Positions 1 to 7,824 of a stretch of DNA of 12,192 bases are shown here, piece by piece. How positions within the stretch are numbered: position 1 is the stretch's first letter; the number at the start of each line of letters is the position of its first letter. Below the pieces are notes generated by a model, which was not told where the DNA came from, ran no database searches, and saw only the letters and a program-made list of their open reading frames with translations. Both the position numbers and the translations under genes were made by a program. The stretch lies in the NCBI GenBank assembly GCA_030696435.1, contig JAUYSF010000420.1, positions 1 to 12,192 on the forward strand. The letters run 5' to 3'. The DNA comes from Desulfoprunum sp. (GTDB lineage: Bacteria; Desulfobacterota; Desulfobulbia; Desulfobulbales; Desulfocapsaceae).

Positions 1-39
1 CATAAATACGTAGGTACTGCTGAAACTTTCAAACACCAT
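1..39 (-). CDS. 5' end of an unidentified leftward gene (runs off the window)
   Basis: An ATG at 39-37 is preceded by the purine-rich sequence AGAGGAAAA (48-40), a fair ribosome-binding site, and opens 13 codons to the window edge (MVFESFSSTYVFM). It starts 56 nt after the stop of the upstream ACT gene, so it could be the next gene of the same series. A GTG directly after the ATG is an alternative start. Thirteen residues are too few to assign a family, and the frame could also be chance. The call rests on the start signal and spacing only. Confidence 0.4.
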   Translation of the reverse strand, partial: MVFESFSSTYVFM

Positions 40-95
40 TTTTCCTCTGCCGGAATCTGGGCAGCGCGCCAAACACCGTCCAGCAGGCTACTCGA

Positions 96-587
96 TTAGA
101 TGGCAAATGTCTCGGCCAGACAGGCTGCCGCCAGCCCTGCCCTGTTTTCAGGCACAACAAGATAGACGCTGGTGCCCGAACAACCAGCCGCCAAAATGGG
201 GATATCGGCGTTGTGCAGAGGTGCCAAGGCCGCCTCGGCAATGCCGTAACGATCCTGAAAATGTGGGCCATGCAGATATATGAGCTCCACAGGTGCAACC
301 GTGTGCAGAGAGGTTGCATCTTCGCCCTCGATCCCTTTTTCCAGCAGTCGGCCCACCTCCTGGCCATCCTCTTCAAGCAGGAGGCAAAGCCGCATGGTCG
401 AGGCGGCAAGGGTTTGCAGGTTAACCAGCTCAAAGCCCCGGCCGGTTTCCTCCAAAAAGGCGATCTGCCCGCCCCAGTATGCCAGCCTGTCAACGGGAAA
501 GATCACGGTATACAGAGAGAGCCCGGTCTGCTTACTCAGGCCATAGACCCGGATTTTCGGTTCCCAATAGACGGCGATTGTTTCCAT
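96..587 (-). CDS. ACT-domain protein, aspartokinase-regulatory-like (163 aa)
   Basis: This is a small soluble protein with no signal peptide or membrane segment. The C-terminal third (about residues 100-163) resembles an aspartate kinase ACT domain: a GPHFQDRYGIA stretch, a helix, then GCSGTSVYLVVPE. This is the ligand-loop and beta-strand pattern of ACT modules that bind amino acids at a dimer interface. The N-terminal half (residues 5-75) looks like a second, more divergent ACT fold. No kinase domain is present, so it is not aspartokinase itself. The ATG at 587 lies 26 nt after the stop of the upstream ACT gene, so the two are probably co-transcribed and may form a mixed assembly. Likely role is sensing an amino acid or similar ligand; the ligand is unknown. 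The fold call is reasonable, the function is inference. Confidence 0.75.
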   Translation of the reverse strand: METIAVYWEPKIRVYGLSKQTGLSLYTVIFPVDRLAYWGGQIAFLEETGRGFELVNLQTLAASTMRLCLLLEEDGQEVGRLLEKGIEGEDATSLHTVAPVELIYLHGPHFQDRYGIAEAALAPLHNADIPILAAGCSGTSVYLVVPENRAGLAAACLAETFAI

Positions 588-613
588 TGTTTATCTCTGA
601 GGAGTCTTGAGAG

Positions 614-1162
614 TCAAAGGCTGATCTGCCTGACGCAAAACTCAGGACGAAAAGGGGCATGATTATGCGGTAACTCGACGATTTTCTCGAGCACCTCCAC
701 CGCCTGATCGAGGAGCACAAAATCGATATTGATGGCCAGGGCGGATATCGAGGTGCACAGACTGTGGATACTCATTCCCGACTGCCCCAGTATCTCAACC
801 ACACGACCGAGCAACGCCAGACTTCTGCGGTGCGGGAAGAGTGTCAGAGTGCCGACGCCGTGGATGATTTGCAACTGATCACGAACAGATACACCGCTCC
901 GAAACTGCGGATGCTCCGTGTCGCACGGCATAGCATTGGCAGCCAGCAGCATTTCAACCTGGTTAACGTCACCGGCAGCTACACAAAATGTGCTGAGGGT
1001 TCCACCATCTGCAGAACAGGCGCACAAAAATGGCAGATTTATCCTGCGCTCGGTGAGGCATCTGAGAAGATCAGCGAGTGACCTGTCGGCAGGCGAAAGG
1101 GCATGGTGAGTATATTGGACAAGTTCCGGGCTGAACTTGATTCCGCCGATTCCGATCTTCAT
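614..1162 (-). CDS. ACT-domain protein, aspartokinase C-terminus-like (182 aa)
   Basis: Two ACT-like repeats are visible. The first (residues about 3-70) has GGIKFSPEL followed by INLPFLCACS and a strand ending STFCVAAGDV. The second (about 95-165) has SVRDQLQIIHGVG, a helix, then IHSLCTSISALAINIDF. The tail, with LPHNHAPFRPEF, is typical of proteins annotated as aspartokinase regulatory modules. There is no catalytic kinase domain. The start is set at ATG 1162, where MKIGIGG begins the first ACT strand. A GTG at 1192 would add ten residues without a better ribosome-binding site. The gene follows the response regulator after a strong hairpin (1221-1246) and precedes a second ACT gene by 26 nt. 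Whether these proteins act on amino-acid synthesis or on the one-carbon operon upstream cannot be told from sequence. Confidence 0.75.
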   Translation of the reverse strand: MKIGIGGIKFSPELVQYTHHALSPADRSLADLLRCLTERRINLPFLCACSADGGTLSTFCVAAGDVNQVEMLLAANAMPCDTEHPQFRSGVSVRDQLQIIHGVGTLTLFPHRRSLALLGRVVEILGQSGMSIHSLCTSISALAINIDFVLLDQAVEVLEKIVELPHNHAPFRPEFCVRQISL

Positions 1163-1220
1163 TTCGCCGGTCTCATTACAATAAGCGTCCACTCGTCACA
1201 GGCCAAGAAAGAAATGAGGG

Positions 1221-1246
1221 GATCCTCCGGAGAAATCCGGAGGATC
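1221..1246 (-). terminator. Perfect 11-bp hairpin after the response regulator gene
   Basis: GATCCTCCGGA at 1221-1231 pairs perfectly with 1236-1246 around a 4-nt loop. It lies 14 nt after the stop of the leftward response regulator gene and before the ACT genes. Read leftward the stem is followed by CCCCTCATTTCTTTC, which is only moderately U-rich, so termination may be partial. It may end the methylene-THF reductase transcript, or attenuate or stabilise it ahead of the ACT genes. The inverted repeat is certain; its function is inferred. Confidence 0.6.
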
Positions 1247-1260
1247 AAGAGCAGTATTCT

Positions 1261-1644
1261 TTACAGACTATCCTGGACTATTTCGACCAGTTTGTCCATA
1301 TCGATCGGTTTTGCGATGAAATCATCGGCCAGGGTGGTCTTGCCGCCCATATGGGTATAGTTTGTCGAGGAGATTGCATCGGTGACAGCAGTCAGGAGTA
1401 TGATGACAATAGCCTTATATTCCTCTGATTTTTTCAGCTCATCACACAGAGTGTAGCCATCCTTTCTCGGCATCATCACATCGAGAATAATCAAGGCCGG
1501 ACGTTCTTCCTTAATTTTGGCCATGGCCTCAACGCCATCGTAGGCCTTGGCGACCCTGAAATTCTTGCTCTCCAGTTTCATGGCGACCATTTCCACCAGA
1601 TCCGTATCATCATCCACCACCAGTATGAGTTTTTTGTCACTCAT
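1261..1644 (-). CDS. Single-domain response regulator (CheY-like receiver, 127 aa)
   Basis: This is a stand-alone phosphoacceptor receiver domain with no output domain. The acidic pocket is DDD at residues 11-13, the phosphorylation site is Asp55 (in ILDVMMPRKDG), the switch Thr is Thr85 and the conserved Lys is Lys112 (in FIAKP). The loop between Thr85 and the ADDF motif is longer than in CheY, carrying a THMGGKTT stretch. A strong ribosome-binding site (AGGAGGG) stands about 8 nt before the ATG. The gene begins 47 nt after metF and is the last gene before the hairpin at 1221-1246, so it looks like part of the same transcript. No histidine kinase is encoded in the window. Its output, whether protein-protein contact or a phosphorelay, is unknown. 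Confidence 0.93.
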   Translation of the reverse strand: MSDKKLILVVDDDTDLVEMVAMKLESKNFRVAKAYDGVEAMAKIKEERPALIILDVMMPRKDGYTLCDELKKSEEYKAIVIILLTAVTDAISSTNYTHMGGKTTLADDFIAKPIDMDKLVEIVQDSL

Positions 1645-1691
1645 GAGTCAATCCCTCCTCGGACATTATTGGAATTATTTCTTCGAGTTGC

Positions 1692-2615
1692 CTATACCTG
1701 CGGTCTGGGCAGCAGTCCTGCTCGTTCGACGATTTCTTTGACCTTTTCTTCCCAGTCGATGGCCATGATGTGAAATCCGGCAACACCCTCTACTTTTTTG
1801 AGACGTTCCATGGTTTCGACACAGATTGCGACCCCTTCTTCCGGTTGTTTTTCCTTGGGAACCGAGGCCATCCGGTCGACAATTTCCTGGGGCACATCCA
1901 TGCCCGGCACCTTAGTTTTCATATAACGGGCCGCACCCACCGATTTGATCGGGGTAACACCGGCCAGGATATAACACTTCTTGTGCAGTCCCCTGGCGCA
2001 GACCCCTTCCATCCATTTTTCAAACTTGTCGACGTTGAAGATGCACTGGGTCTGGATGAAATCGGCACCGGCGGCTATTTTTTTGGCCAGGCGCAGGACC
2101 CGCAGTTCAAAGGGATCGGCGAAGGGATTGGCGGCAGCGCCGATGAACATCTTCGGTGCACCCTTAATCTCGGCCCCGCCCTGAAATTTACTCTCGTCGC
2201 GCATCGCCTTGACCATCTGGATGAGCTGGATGGAATCGATGTCATGGACATTCATCGCCATCGGATGATCGCCGAACTTGGTGTGATCGCCCGACAGACA
2301 GAGCATCGTGTCAATCCCGAGCGAGTACGCCCCGAGGATATCGGCCTGCATGGCCAGACGATTGCGGTCACGAGTGACCATCTGGAAGAGCGGATTCAAC
2401 CCTTCCTGTTTCAAGATGACAGATGCGGCCAGGCTCGACATCCGCACCATCGCCGTCTGATTATCGGTGACATTGACTGCATCGACTATCCCCAAGAGAT
2501 GTCTGCCTTTCTCCCGCACTTTATCGGGCATGGCCCCGCGCGGCGGACCGCATTCGGATGTCACTGCCAGGTGGCCTGCGGCCAGCACCTTTTCCAATCT
2601 GCTTTCAGTCTTCAT
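1692..2615 (-). CDS. metF: Methylenetetrahydrofolate reductase MetF (307 aa)
   Basis: FAD-dependent TIM-barrel enzyme interconverting 5,10-methylene-THF and 5-methyl-THF, the last step of the methyl branch of the Wood-Ljungdahl pathway. Visible family marks are the catalytic Glu21 in SECGPPRG (matching Glu28 of E. coli MetF), the RDRNR stretch near residue 82, and LSGD with Asp110 (matching the flavin-contacting Asp120 of E. coli). The start is the ATG that overlaps the stop of metV as ATGA; the frame is open 46 codons further upstream, but that part lies inside metV. In Moorella, MetF pairs with MetV and joins HdrABC-MvhD, and the same neighbours are present here. A second, more divergent MetF is encoded at 6883-7755. 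This copy, adjacent to metV and with canonical residues, is the better candidate for the true reductase. Confidence 0.94.
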   Translation of the reverse strand: MKTESRLEKVLAAGHLAVTSECGPPRGAMPDKVREKGRHLLGIVDAVNVTDNQTAMVRMSSLAASVILKQEGLNPLFQMVTRDRNRLAMQADILGAYSLGIDTMLCLSGDHTKFGDHPMAMNVHDIDSIQLIQMVKAMRDESKFQGGAEIKGAPKMFIGAAANPFADPFELRVLRLAKKIAAGADFIQTQCIFNVDKFEKWMEGVCARGLHKKCYILAGVTPIKSVGAARYMKTKVPGMDVPQEIVDRMASVPKEKQPEEGVAICVETMERLKKVEGVAGFHIMAIDWEEKVKEIVERAGLLPRPQV

Positions 2616-3280
2616 TCTGCCAAGTCCTCTCTGATGATCTTTCTCGGGCCACTGCCTCCACCCGGTCGCCAGTCCTTTGCCGGCATGATTTCGACAAAGC
2701 GCTCCTCCTGTCCGAGCTCTTTCAACCTCTCCCAGATCAGGGCCCAGGCACAATCCACGTCCTCACCGATCTCACAGTGGCCGCCGGTAGAACCGCCGCA
2801 GGGACCGTTCATCAGCTGTTTTGCGCACCTGGCGATGGGACAGACGCCACCGGTTTTGCCAAGCAGACAATCACCGCAACCCTGACAGCGCTCGGCCCAG
2901 ACGCCCTGCCTCTCGGAGGCCCCCATGAACTTGGTGTTCACCGCCGGAAAGACCGGTTTACCCTTGAAGCGCCGGGCAAGTTCCTGGACTCCGCAGCCGC
3001 AGGCCATGGACATGATGGCGTCTACGCCGTCGATCATTGATACAAGTTCATCAACATATTCCGGATCGCATTGGCGCTCCAGGGTATGTTCACGGATTTC
3101 GATGGCGGAGCCACTCTTGAGCAGGGCCATATGCAGGCCTGAGGCCAGCAGACCGACCTCTTTACGACCACCGGCCGCGCAGACCGTCACACATTCGTTG
3201 CAGCCGACCAGGAGAATGCGTTTATAGGGTCTGACATATTCGATGAGTTCTTCCAGGGGTTTTCGTTCAGCAGTGATCAT
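2612..3280 (-). CDS. metV: MetV, zinc/iron-sulfur partner of methylene-THF reductase (222 aa)
   Basis: This matches the methylenetetrahydrofolate reductase C-terminal-type (MetV) family, the small subunit that links MetF to its electron-donating partners in acetogens. It is rich in cysteine: CNECVTVC at 27-34, CGC at 94-96, CQGCGDC at 132-138, then CPIARC (147-152), GPCGG (161) and two more at 169 and 177. The 132-152 cluster is the expected [4Fe-4S]-binding region and the 147-177 part a likely metal site. The protein is cytoplasmic with no signal peptide. Its stop overlaps the metF ATG (ATGA), implying translational coupling and matched amounts of the two subunits. It begins 51 nt after mvhD, with a GAGAGGAGAG purine run upstream of the ATG. 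Confidence 0.93.
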   Translation of the reverse strand: MITAERKPLEELIEYVRPYKRILLVGCNECVTVCAAGGRKEVGLLASGLHMALLKSGSAIEIREHTLERQCDPEYVDELVSMIDGVDAIMSMACGCGVQELARRFKGKPVFPAVNTKFMGASERQGVWAERCQGCGDCLLGKTGGVCPIARCAKQLMNGPCGGSTGGHCEIGEDVDCAWALIWERLKELGQEERFVEIMPAKDWRPGGGSGPRKIIREDLAE

Positions 3281-3331
3281 TGTGGTTCACTCTCCTCTCG
3301 TTGTATTCCGTCAAGGCGCAGACGCCCTTTT

Positions 3332-3754
3332 TTACAGGCTGATGGCCGCATGAATCGGGCTGGGGCCAAGCTTTCGGATTTTCTCTGTTATTTCTGTGGC
3401 TACCTGGGCAAACCGATAGCCCATGCCGGCCGACATCATGACCATCTCAAGCCGCTCTCGTTCTATGCCGATCTCGTCCATGTATTTCTGGACATATTCG
3501 ACGAGGCGCACGGCCCGGCTGTTGCCGTTCTTGAAATGGCAGTCTCCTTCCAGGCAACCCGCCACATAGACGCCATCGGCGCCTTTTTCAAAGGCCTTGA
3601 CGATATGCAGGGCATCGACCTTGCTCGAACAGGGCACCCGGATGATCTTGACGTTAGCGGGATAGGACAGCCTCTGGCTTCCTGCCATATCGGCAGCCGT
3701 ATAGGCACAGTAATGACAGCAGAAGGCCACTATGACCGGTTCGAAATTGTCCAT
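3332..3754 (-). CDS. mvhD: MvhD-type iron-sulfur subunit (140 aa)
   Basis: Small [2Fe-2S] protein of the MvhD/FlpD family, which carries electrons between an electron-input module and HdrA. Diagnostic motifs are FCCHYCAY (Cys12, Cys13, Cys16), PCSSKVD (Cys42) and GCLEGDCHF (Cys67, Cys72). Selenocysteine replaces a Cys in some MvhD homologues, but here all positions are ordinary Cys codons. The ATG shares a base with the hdrA stop (TAATG at 3756-3752), so the two are translationally coupled and probably form a tight subcomplex. No MvhA/G hydrogenase subunits or formate dehydrogenase are encoded nearby, so in this operon MvhD probably connects HdrA to MetFV, as proposed for Moorella. Confidence 0.94.
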   Translation of the reverse strand: MDNFEPVIVAFCCHYCAYTAADMAGSQRLSYPANVKIIRVPCSSKVDALHIVKAFEKGADGVYVAGCLEGDCHFKNGNSRAVRLVEYVQKYMDEIGIERERLEMVMMSAGMGYRFAQVATEITEKIRKLGPSPIHAAISL

Positions 3755-6700
3755 TAGGCGATATTCCTTTCAAAAAGTTCTTCCAGTTTGGCGATGATTC
3801 GATCGTCTTCAAACTGCATGAGCTGAATGGCCTTTGCCGGGCAGGCCGAGGCGCACATGCCGCAGCCATGGCACTTGGCCGGATCAATTTCAGAATAGCC
3901 GTCGGCGTTGATGAAGGGGATGCCGAACGGGCAGGACCGCACACAGATCAGGCAGGCTGCACAGATGTTTTTGTCAACCCTGGCCGCAGCAGCCCCAAGG
4001 TTTATCGAGTCCTTGGCCAGCATAGTCCTGGCCCGCGAGGCCACAGCCAAGGCCTGGGCGACACTCTCCCTGATGGTCTTGGGACTATGGGCCGTACCGG
4101 CCACAAAAAAGCCGGGGATCGGCAGGTCCACCGGACGCAGCTTGACGTGGTCCTCAAGAAAATAGCCGTCGCCGGTGCGTGGCAGCTTGAAGATCCTTGC
4201 TAGCTCGTCGTTGGAATCCTCATCGGCCACCAGACCGGTACTTAGGCAGAGGCAATTGGCAGTGACGGTGATCTGGCGGCCGAGGATCGGATCGGTGAAG
4301 GTGACATTCACCATCTGGTCAGTTGCTTCAACCTTCGGTGGATTTTCCAGAGTGTAGCGACTGAAGATGACTCCCAGCTCACGGGCCTTCAGGTAATACT
4401 CCTCCTGGAAACCGTAGGTCCGCATATCCCGGTAGAGGACAAAGATGCGGGCGTCGGGGTTGATCTCTTTTATGTGCAAGGCATTTTTCACGGCATTCTG
4501 GCAGCAGATGCGTGAACAGTTGGGATTGTCCGGGGTCCGGGAGCCGACACACTGGATCATCACGACATTGTCCCAGGCTTTTACGGTCCCCGGCTGATCT
4601 TCGATGAGGGTCTGCAGCTCACGCTGGGTTGAGACTGCCTCGCATTCATCGAGCAGGTAGAGACTGGGGCGGTTGGGCAGGGCCCCGGTGGCCAGGATAG
4701 TGACCCCGTGTTCGATCTGGCGGTAGAACATCTGCTTGCCGGTCTGCATGCCGGTCTTGAACATGCCCGGCATACCGCTGTGGTCAACAATGATGGCCCT
4801 GGTAATCACCTGGATATTGTCGTGGGATTCGGTGCGGAGGACGAGATCCTTGACAAAGGCCTGGACATCGCCCCCTTCGAGGGTTCGTCTGAGGCTGGTC
4901 GCAAGACCGCCGAGACCGGCCGATTTTTCAACCAGATAAACCTTCAGGCCTTGATTGGCGAGCTGCAGGGCCGTGGTCATGCCGGTGATACCCCCGCCGA
5001 CGATCAGGACATTCTTATTCATCGGCAGGCTGTGATCGGCCAGCGGTTGGGCGCGAACCACACTGCCGACCGCCATTTTGATCAGATCCTTGGCCTTTTC
5101 CGTGGCCCTTTGGGGCCGGTTGGCGTGAACCCAGGTGACCTGATCGCGGATATTGGCAACCTCGACGAGATACTTGTTGAGACCGGCCCGGCGGATGACC
5201 TCCTGAAACTTGGCCTCATGGGTCCGGGGCGAACATCCGCCAATCACCACCCGGTTAAGCCGCTCAGCCTTGATGGTCTCTTGGATCTGCTGCATCGATT
5301 CGCGACTGCAGCCATGCCCTTTCAACTCGGCAACGGCGACATGGGGCAGGGTCCCGGCATACTCAGCCAGGGCGGCGGCATCGACCACACCACCGATATT
5401 CTCGCCGCAATCGCAGATAAAGACCCCGACTCGAGGTTCTTCGCCGACTACCCCGGTTTCCAGCGGCAGGGGTTCCTGCTCGCGCTCGACCTTCTCCATC
5501 ACAGGCCCGAGATCGCTGCCGGCCATACAGGCCGCGGCACTAGCCTGGACCATGGTCTCAGGGATGTCTTTCGGGCTCTGGATAACGCCTGCGACATAGA
5601 TGCCAGGCACTGAGGTAACCACCGGATTGAAACCGTCTGTTTTCGGAAAACTGTCGGCATTGAGCTCAAGCCCCATTTTCAGGGCAAGCTCTTTGACATC
5701 ATCGGCGACCCGGAAACCGGTGGACAGCACCACCATATCAAATTCTTCGGTCAGGTTGGCGCCGCCCTCCTCGGCACTGTAAGTCAGGGTTAGATTCTCC
5801 TTCCCGTGCTCCCGCAGGATACTGTGCGGTCGACTGCGAACAAAACGCACCCCAAACTCGTTCTTGGCCCGGAGATAGTAGAGTTCGTAATCTTTACCCA
5901 TGGTCCGCATGTCAATAAAGAAGATCGTCGTTTCGATATCGTCCTGAAATCGCTCCTTGGTGACGATGGCCTCTTTCAGGGCAAACATGCAACAGGCGCT
6001 CGAACAGTACTGGCCGGCGCCCTTCTGCAATCCCCGCGAGCCGATACACTGGATCCAGGCGACCTTCTTGGGCTGTTGGCCGTTCGAGGGACGCACGAGC
6101 TGGCCCATAGTCGGACCCGAGGCCGAGAGGATGCGTTCGTACTCCAGACTGGTCACCACATCGGCCTGGGTTGCGTAGCCGAGATAATCGAGATGGCTCG
6201 GATCGAACAGGGCACCACCCGGCGAGAAGACAATCGAGCCGCAGTGCACCTCGCGCTTGCGGCCCATGTCGTCGGGGTTTATGGCCCCGGCCGGACAGGA
6301 CTTCATCAGGGCCTCGACATCCGTGCACTTGGCCAGATCGATGGAAAAAGCCTGGGGGGTGGCCTGGGGATAGCGCATACAGGTGGGGGCGCGGTGATCG
6401 AGGCCCGGCGTGAAGCGGACGCACTCGGGGTATGCTTTATGGCATTCGCCGCAGGCCGTACATTTTTCCAGATTGATATAACGAGGAGCAGTCTCCAGCA
6501 GAACCGTGAAGTTGCCTTTTTCGCCTCTGACATCCTTGACCGTGGTCATGGTCAGCAGTTCAATAAACTCCTGACGACTACTCTCTGAGAGATTGGGTGA
6601 GAGGGTGCAAAGATCACAGTTATTGGTCGGAAAGGTCCGGTCCAGCTGGGTCATCAGGCCGCCAATAGCATAGGCCTTGTCGACCAAGATGACATTTTTT

Positions 6701-6795
6701 TCGGCCTCGGCCAGATCGAGGGCCGTCCGTATGCCACCCATGCCACCGCCGATGACCAGAACCTTATTGTTGTACTGAGGTTGTATGTTTTGCAT
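3754..6795 (-). CDS. hdrA: HdrA, double-module FAD/iron-sulfur electron-bifurcating subunit (1013 aa)
   Basis: HdrA is the flavin-containing core of heterodisulfide-reductase-like complexes, where bifurcation takes place. This one is about 1.5 times the length of a single HdrA and holds two flavoprotein modules. Module 1 (1-445) has a FAD-binding GGGMGG (16-21), Cys60/Cys63 in NCDLC, and a ferredoxin-like insert with CTACGEC (112-118) and Cys125. A CDCG domain follows at 455-560, with CSPRTHE at 521-527, usually the N-terminal part of HdrA. Module 2 starts at about 593 with GGGITG (600-605) and lacks the NCDLC pair. The C-terminus carries two [4Fe-4S] motifs, Cys945/948/951/955 and Cys975/978/981/985. 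The frame is unbroken, so this is a real fusion or duplication. The ATG at 6795 has only a weak AGAAAGAG site. HdrA is cytoplasmic and should bind HdrC-HdrB, MvhD and possibly MetF. Confidence 0.95.
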   Translation of the reverse strand: MQNIQPQYNNKVLVIGGGMGGIRTALDLAEAEKNVILVDKAYAIGGLMTQLDRTFPTNNCDLCTLSPNLSESSRQEFIELLTMTTVKDVRGEKGNFTVLLETAPRYINLEKCTACGECHKAYPECVRFTPGLDHRAPTCMRYPQATPQAFSIDLAKCTDVEALMKSCPAGAINPDDMGRKREVHCGSIVFSPGGALFDPSHLDYLGYATQADVVTSLEYERILSASGPTMGQLVRPSNGQQPKKVAWIQCIGSRGLQKGAGQYCSSACCMFALKEAIVTKERFQDDIETTIFFIDMRTMGKDYELYYLRAKNEFGVRFVRSRPHSILREHGKENLTLTYSAEEGGANLTEEFDMVVLSTGFRVADDVKELALKMGLELNADSFPKTDGFNPVVTSVPGIYVAGVIQSPKDIPETMVQASAAACMAGSDLGPVMEKVEREQEPLPLETGVVGEEPRVGVFICDCGENIGGVVDAAALAEYAGTLPHVAVAELKGHGCSRESMQQIQETIKAERLNRVVIGGCSPRTHEAKFQEVIRRAGLNKYLVEVANIRDQVTWVHANRPQRATEKAKDLIKMAVGSVVRAQPLADHSLPMNKNVLIVGGGITGMTTALQLANQGLKVYLVEKSAGLGGLATSLRRTLEGGDVQAFVKDLVLRTESHDNIQVITRAIIVDHSGMPGMFKTGMQTGKQMFYRQIEHGVTILATGALPNRPSLYLLDECEAVSTQRELQTLIEDQPGTVKAWDNVVMIQCVGSRTPDNPNCSRICCQNAVKNALHIKEINPDARIFVLYRDMRTYGFQEEYYLKARELGVIFSRYTLENPPKVEATDQMVNVTFTDPILGRQITVTANCLCLSTGLVADEDSNDELARIFKLPRTGDGYFLEDHVKLRPVDLPIPGFFVAGTAHSPKTIRESVAQALAVASRARTMLAKDSINLGAAAARVDKNICAACLICVRSCPFGIPFINADGYSEIDPAKCHGCGMCASACPAKAIQLMQFEDDRIIAKLEELFERNIA

Positions 6796-6882
6796 AGCTC
6801 TTTCTTCTTTACACCGGTTGCCAGGTTTTGAGACCTGTTCCAGTCATCGTTTTTTTTACGAATTACCGCCAGGTTTCAGCCG

Positions 6883-7755
6883 TTAGAGGCCTGCGATATC
6901 GAGAATTGCCGGCAGCTTGTGCTCCCAGCCCAGGGTCTGGATGAGCACACCCTGGGTCATGGTTTTCAGGGCGGCGATGGTCTCACCGGCGATCAGGATG
7001 CCCTCCTGCTCACGATCCGGCGATTTTCTGATCCGCCTGATGAGCTCCTCGGAGATATGGGCACCCGGTTCGCTGTTGGCGATGTACTGGGCAATTGCCA
7101 GTGATTTCAGGAGAAAAACGGTGGGGATGACAGGTACGCCCAGCTCTTTCACCTTTGTCAGGAACGAGCCGAAATGCTGGAGGTCAAAGACCGGCGGGGT
7201 AATGATGAACCGGGCACCGGCTGCCACTTTGGCACGGGCCGCCACCAATTCTTCCGCCATCCCGGCCTCATCGGCGTAGGCGGCGATACTGCAGCCCGTG
7301 GTGAAACTCGGTATGCCATCGAGATCGAAGCCGGCCAGATCCTTACCGCTCTGCAGCAGGCCAATGGCCTTGATCAGACCGATTTCATCGAGATCGTCGA
7401 CGGGTTTGGCGTCGCTGTGATCGCCTTGGCTCATGTCTTCGCTGTGCACCACGATCAGGTTCTGGATGCCCAGCACATGGGCGGCGAGGATGTCACCCTG
7501 GAGGGCCATGCGGTTGCGGTCGCGACAGTAGACGTGCATGATCGTCTCAACGCCCTGCTGCTGCATCAGGACACCACCGGCCAGGGCACTCATGCGCATG
7601 ATGCCGTTGTCCATATCGGGCACCACGACCGCATCCACCCTCCCCTTGATCCGTCGCGCATCAGTTACCAGCCTCGATATGTTCACCCCTTTGGGGGTAT
7701 GCATCTCGGCCAGGACCACAAATTCGTTTGCCTGCAATCTCTTCTGAAAACTCAT
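6883..7755 (-). CDS. metF: Second MetF-family protein, divergent paralogue (290 aa)
   Basis: TIM-barrel MetF family protein in the same operon as a canonical metF. It keeps the catalytic-type Glu17 (in LAEMHTPKG) and the RDRNR stretch (about 78-82). The flavin-contact motif that reads LSGD in the neighbouring MetF reads HSED here (104-107), and ungapped alignment puts Glu106 where the Asp should be. The C-terminal third also differs. There is no adjacent second metV. It sits between the HdrC-HdrB gene (69 nt gap) and hdrA (87 nt gap), with GGAGAGAG upstream of the ATG. It may be a second folate reductase, a flavin-bearing electron-transfer subunit of the complex, or act on another folate or substrate. 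The family is clear; the distinct role is inference. Confidence 0.88.
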   Translation of the reverse strand: MSFQKRLQANEFVVLAEMHTPKGVNISRLVTDARRIKGRVDAVVVPDMDNGIMRMSALAGGVLMQQQGVETIMHVYCRDRNRMALQGDILAAHVLGIQNLIVVHSEDMSQGDHSDAKPVDDLDEIGLIKAIGLLQSGKDLAGFDLDGIPSFTTGCSIAAYADEAGMAEELVAARAKVAAGARFIITPPVFDLQHFGSFLTKVKELGVPVIPTVFLLKSLAIAQYIANSEPGAHISEELIRRIRKSPDREQEGILIAGETIAALKTMTQGVLIQTLGWEHKLPAILDIAGL

Positions 7756-7824
7756 ACGCTTTTTCTCTCTCCGGATACCAGCATCATAGATTCGGGTTTT
7801 CCCTGTATTGTACCAACGCTCTGA

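Noticed and set aside
1770..2885. Long open frame on the plus strand opposite metF and metV (371 codons).
   Set aside because: It lies antisense to two well-recognised genes, its product matches no family I know, and such shadow frames are common in GC-rich coding DNA.
4708..6588. Long plus-strand open frames opposite hdrA (301 and 260 codons).
   Set aside because: They are antisense shadows of the unbroken hdrA frame, have no start signals or recognisable motifs, and are His/Gly/Asp-rich as expected from complementing coding sequence.
3332..6795. Further selenocysteine codons in MvhD or HdrA, where other organisms have them.
   Set aside because: Both genes read through with ordinary Cys codons at those positions (FCCHYC in MvhD, NCDLC in HdrA) and no internal TGA.
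6820..6876. Repeated GCCAGGTTT (6820-6828 and 6868-6876) and a small CAGGT/ACCTG stem between the first metF and hdrA.
   Set aside because: The repeats are only 9 bp and the stem 5 bp, with no promoter or riboswitch-like context; chance is likely.
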